From the NCBI GenBank assembly GCA_003313425.1, contig NHZP01000005.1, positions 620,001 through 684,000 on the forward strand: a stretch of 64,000 bases of DNA. The letters are read 5' to 3'. This document shows positions 60,232 through 64,000 of this stretch, one piece after another. Position numbers and translations under genes: made by a program. How positions within the stretch are numbered: the stretch's first letter is position 1; each line of letters begins with the position of its first letter. The notes under the pieces were generated by a model. The model searched no databases. It was not told the DNA's origin and saw only the letters and a list, made by a program, of their open reading frames with translations. Source of the DNA: Pseudopyrenochaeta lycopersici (lineage: Eukaryota; Ascomycota; Dothideomycetes; Pleosporales; Pseudopyrenochaetaceae).

Positions 60232-61217
60232 TCAGGCGCCAACTGGATTTTGTATAAAGCTGCTAAAGTCCAGATCATTGGGACTATTCCAGTCGGGCAT
60301 CATAGGGTCGTTGGGGTTTAGCGCCATGCTGTCAACCATCATGGATTGATCGTAGCTGCTGAAGTTATCGTATCCATACATAGGTTTGCTGAAATCCACT
60401 GGCTCGTCCATCATCATAGAATCGTTCATCCATGCTGTTCGCGAGAGTGCAGAGGGATCCAAGGCAACAGTATTCATGAACGTGGAGGAAACCATCGGTG
60501 ACTCCTGTTTCACGAGAGATACCATCTGGGACTGTCGTGGAAACGGGCTATTCATAGGCGGTGTCGGTGGCGCATTGTTTCGAGCAAAAGGACTGTCGAA
60601 AGCGAGTGATCTTGTGGTTGGAGTACCATTGTACGAAGAGGACGATGACGCATGGCCATGTTCAGAGTCTGAGCTCACCGAGCCACGTCTACGAGTAAAC
60701 GGAGCTCCTCCTTCCACCAGCTTTTGCTGCATTCTGTTGCAATCCTCCTCAAAACCTTCATAATTACTATTGTGGTCGCTCGAAGGATGTAGGAGATCGA
60801 GTCGCTCGAGAATATCGTGAGTTAGAGGATGACCCCCTGAAGCCTCTCGCAACGGCTGTCCTGGCCAGCTCTCGCCTTTCTGTAAGCGAATGTACAATTC
60901 CCGAAGGCCAGCTACGAGTTGCGTTTGTTGTTGTTCGAGCATTTCAACGTATCTAGAATTGTTAGTGTGATCCCTAAAACACAAAACGACCGTCATACCC
61001 CTTTGGATACACCTTGTCTTGCGACTTTTTCCGTTCACCAAAGACACAGATTGCATTATCAGCTTTACACCGACTGCAAGGGCTTGCTCCATCACACTGC
61101 GACAGTCAATACAAACGCCAAGTCTACAAGCATGGTCGAACATGCCTTAGATTTCTTCAATCGACAGCGATCGCAAGCTTTGCAAACTCGCTTTCGGATG
61201 TTATCTTGTGCCTCCAT
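60232..61217 (-). CDS. Zn2Cys6 fungal transcription factor
   Basis: Nuclear DNA-binding regulator. Exons 61217-61146, 61096-60999 and 60952-60232 give 296 aa. The cluster is rebuilt only by splicing: VCKACDRCRLKKSK joined to CDGASPCSRCKADNAICVF, giving all six Cys. Intron 1 (49 bp) must be GC-AG (donor GCATGT, acceptor CAG); intron 2 (46 bp) is GT-AG with branch CACTAAC. The cluster is followed by KKSQDKVYPKGYVEMLEQQQTQLVAGLRELYIRLQKGE, a linker and short dimerisation helix. A Ser-rich middle and an acidic Met/Asp/Pro-rich C-terminus (SMMMDEPVDFSKPMYGYDNF) look like an activation domain. The fungal-specific regulatory domain of larger family members is absent. The target genes are unknown; the downstream aldose epimerase is the only neighbour. 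Confidence 0.88.
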
Positions 61218-64000
61218 TGATTCTGACCTGTGAGGTGACATGTGGAGAGAGGGTAAAACACGTTGCTTCTTTCAGGAGGGCCAGAGACCGTTGTGGTGTG
61301 CTGGACTGAGGTGCTTGTTCGGCGATTAATATGTCTTGATCGTCAAAGAGAAATCCTAACAACTATCTCTCAGAAGGTGAGGTGGAAATTTAGCTTCTAG
61401 AATACGGACCTTGTGTGGGCAGCATGGCATTTATCTATCGTTCTCGCGTCAGAGGGCAGCTCCAAGCGGACATTCGGCGATAACTGTCGGAGCGAAAGCT
61501 CCGTAGTGAGTGTGTAATAATGAAAGCTGCCGACCCTGGGCAGCTAAAACCCCTGTTGTTCTACACTCATCAAGCCGAGCACGTTGGATCACATTCGAGC
61601 TTGCAGGGGGGGCAGGGATTGGCGCCCTGCGCCAATCTTACGAAGACACTGGGCTAAGGTTCGGCGGAAATCGAGTGACAAAGCGAGGTGCGCGGAGTCG
61701 GCCAACAAGCGGACCGTGGACATGGAAAATGCCAAAACCCGCTCGTATCGCTGGTCGACTACAACGGAAACAGGTGACGTTGATTCGGTCATATTTACGG
61801 GCACTTAGATGCTTCGAAGACCTCAGATCGCAGTAGTCGGTTAGCGGCACGAGGCAGTTCCACGCCCAAAACCGTGCGGACAAAGCACGACACATGACAA
61901 CCAAATAGGAGAAAATTCCCAAACCACAGCGAGATCAGCATCGAACCCTTACACGCCTGAGCATGCCTCATCAGGCACACTCACATTGCTCGGTTGTCTT
62001 CGTCGGCGTCATCATTATGGCTCATCAGTAATAACCAAAATGAACCGCTACTTAGACCCTCAGAACTGATCCTCGGCCGAGGAAAGGCCACTACTGGCTG
62101 ACAGTTTTTCACAGCCGAGCGATCTCCTGTTCGGCCAGTACTGCGCTCAAAAATGGCTCACTGAAATTCGCACGCAGAGTGCCTGATGGACCTAGCACTG
62201 TCGAATTTCACGGAGCCGAGTGGATGCAGCACGGCAAGTGCAGTCAAAGAAAGCTTTACCTAAAGCTCAACAGACGTCATGTAGTCAATTTTGCGCAAGA
62301 TGAACATTGACAATTACGATATCCACCATTACTCAACTTAACCTGGCATCTCAATCCGCTATCGCTCGCGATGGCGTGCACCTACGCATTCAGCACATTG
62401 CGTCCCTTCAATCTGCTGACAACACAGCGGATATGACTCTAATTAAGCCACGACCTCTCCATTGAGAAAGTCTAGGAAGCGCCAATGACATTGCATGAAC
62501 CCTGTCACGTCTGCGTTCTGTGAGTGATCTATGCGATAGCGCCCTTCGTGCGGCTTACCAATGGCGCGCATCTGTGGATAGCAACATTTCGCTGCCACTC
62601 AGCATAGCATAGTATATTTCTATCCACCGCCCATTGTTTGTTACTTTCCCGTCCGATATCATATTACTCAGTTAAGCCAATCCATGCTGTACGGGTAGGG
62701 CCTCAGTCGCGTCCTCATTCTTCTCCTTACCCTAAGCCATCTACATGACAATTACTCGGTGAATCAAGAATATAATTCTGCATATGAAAGTTAGCTGCTT
62801 GCAAGGCATATTTCATCTCGCGTCTTGCGAAATTGGCAGGAGAAGGATCTACGCGCGTCGTCAGGCAGGGTGGCTGAGGACACCGTTTTGGTCCATGTTG
62901 CGAAAACGCAGCCGTCGTGTTCGATTGTGCCTATACGGTGGCTACGTTTCCCCCGCCTCCCTCCTTGGTTGACAACCACTGCCAGCGAATCACACTCATT
63001 ATGCAGATTTGGTTAAGCTTTAAATTTCGCGCGTAATGTCAGAAGCCTCAAACGAGTGGTCAGCACTCTAGGCATCGATCCGAAGTTTGCAATACATTAT
63101 CCAGACCAGTATTCTCCTCGTTTGGCAATTGCCAACATGCAACCCGCTGATAATGGGTTCAGAAGTTCAGACATTCGTATATCCGACGTCTTAACATTCG
63201 CCTCATTCGCAGGTTGGGCATATCTGTCAAGCCTAGCGAGTGGTCTCGGCGATTTTCCCTGCATACTTACATGGCTTACAAACAGACCAATGCGGGGCCA
63301 ACTGCTGATTGTACGTCGATTCTCGAACAATATGTGTCTTGACTCCATCACATTGAACAGTCAACTTTACCCTAGCATCTAGTCAGAGGCATAGGATCCT
63401 CGTGCGCTAAAAGTAACAGATGGAGACCACGTTGAGCTTGTAATCATCTGGGGCAGGCTATAATTTCCTCGTACGACGATCCCAAATGACGTAGGTATCG
63501 CTATAAGAGACGATACAAAAAGTGAAAACTACGCACCATACCGCTGCTCAGGACTCACTGGCCTATTCTCAAGTCGGAATAAATTCCTCAGGTCAGAACA
63601 ATGCTCATATCAACAGAGAGTCTTCAATCCGGATCCTGAGTATGTGCGAATTACATTGTCACCCTTGATTACCAACAATCAATTCGTTGCAAAACATGGG
63701 CGTACATCGCAAATGCTCCCCTGAGCAAAGCCGCATTCATAGTCGCAGTGCTCACGTTTTCCTCCGTCCACGTACCTGCACGAATACACTGCTTTGGAGA
63801 GTCTTCCGACTTCTTCTCCAGAGTACCATGTGCGCTTGCTGATTCATTTCTAACATGGCCATGTTCTTCGGCTTAATAATAACTAGAGTTTCAAGTCAGA
63901 GACGTGGGTGACTGGTTGAAGGTTGCCAAGGTCAACCCAGCGGCCTTACTTAAGTGTCGGCTAGGTGTTATTATGCCGCCCTCATCATGCTAACACCCAG
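61218..64000. other. Gene-free right end
   Basis: About 2.8 kb from the transcription factor start to the window edge. The first part should hold its promoter. Frames are all below about 110 codons and show no motif. GCCGAG recurs at 61573, 62077, 62116 and 62213, once within a 12-bp palindrome. Confidence 0.5.
62071..62082. repeat. Perfect 12-bp palindrome CCTCGGCCGAGG
   Basis: An uninterrupted GC-rich palindrome in otherwise unremarkable non-coding DNA. CCG/CGG inverted triplets are typical half-sites of Zn2Cys6 dimers, and such a regulator lies about 0.85 kb away. Binding is speculation. Confidence 0.35.

Overview
The window is nuclear DNA from a filamentous ascomycete. The evidence is many short spliceosomal introns (mostly 45-100 bp, GT-AG, with branch sites such as CTAAC or CTGAC), compact housekeeping genes in divergent pairs, a non-reducing polyketide synthase and a CMR1-type regulator. 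Linkage of a CMR1-like C2H2 + Zn2Cys6 regulator to a 1,3,6,8-tetrahydroxynaphthalene (T4HN) synthase is the DHN-melanin arrangement known from Dothideomycetes such as Alternaria, Bipolaris/Cochliobolus and Zymoseptoria, so a dothideomycete is most likely. The species cannot be determined from the sequence alone.

Left part (1-25.4 kb): melanin locus. CMR1 (minus strand, 3' end cut by the window edge) and the PKS (plus strand, 2170 aa by my splice model, SAT-KS-AT-PT-ACP-ACP-TE) are transcribed away from each other across a 12.2-kb spacer in which I find no credible gene. A further 3.7 kb after the PKS is also empty. The naphthol reductase gene (BRN1/THR1) that often accompanies this pair is not in the window; it may lie beyond the left edge.

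Middle part (25.4-55.3 kb): dense housekeeping region. In order: prefoldin subunit 3 (+), COG3 of the Golgi tethering complex (-), FMP25 RCC1-repeat mitochondrial protein (+), mitochondrial ribosomal protein bL31m (-), a mitochondrial-looking flavin-reductase-domain protein (+), COX20 (-), DNA polymerase epsilon catalytic subunit POL2 (+), a TauD-family dioxygenase (+), Sm protein D1 (-), a divergent protein kinase (+), the eRF1 methyltransferase MTQ2 (-), the succinate dehydrogenase assembly factor SDHAF3/SDH7 (+), a Cys-rich protein ending in a polybasic tail and CaaX box (+), the V-ATPase assembly factor PKR1 (+) and an AMSH-like JAMM deubiquitinase (+). Five of these are known or predicted mitochondrial proteins. 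Several pairs share short divergent promoters. The COX20/POL2 promoter has a tight cluster of four MCB cores.

Right part (55.3-64 kb): sparse region with an aldose 1-epimerase (-) and a Zn2Cys6 transcription factor (-) whose first intron must be GC-AG, separated and flanked by long stretches without recognisable genes.

Gene models were spliced by hand from reading frame, splice-site consensus and conserved protein motifs. No transcript or database evidence was available. No clearly new multi-gene system was found. The best candidates for undescribed biology are the CaaX protein, the kinase with altered HRD and DFG motifs, the FMN-barrel protein with a long uncharacterised C-terminal half, and the inverted-repeat groups in the gene-free spacers.
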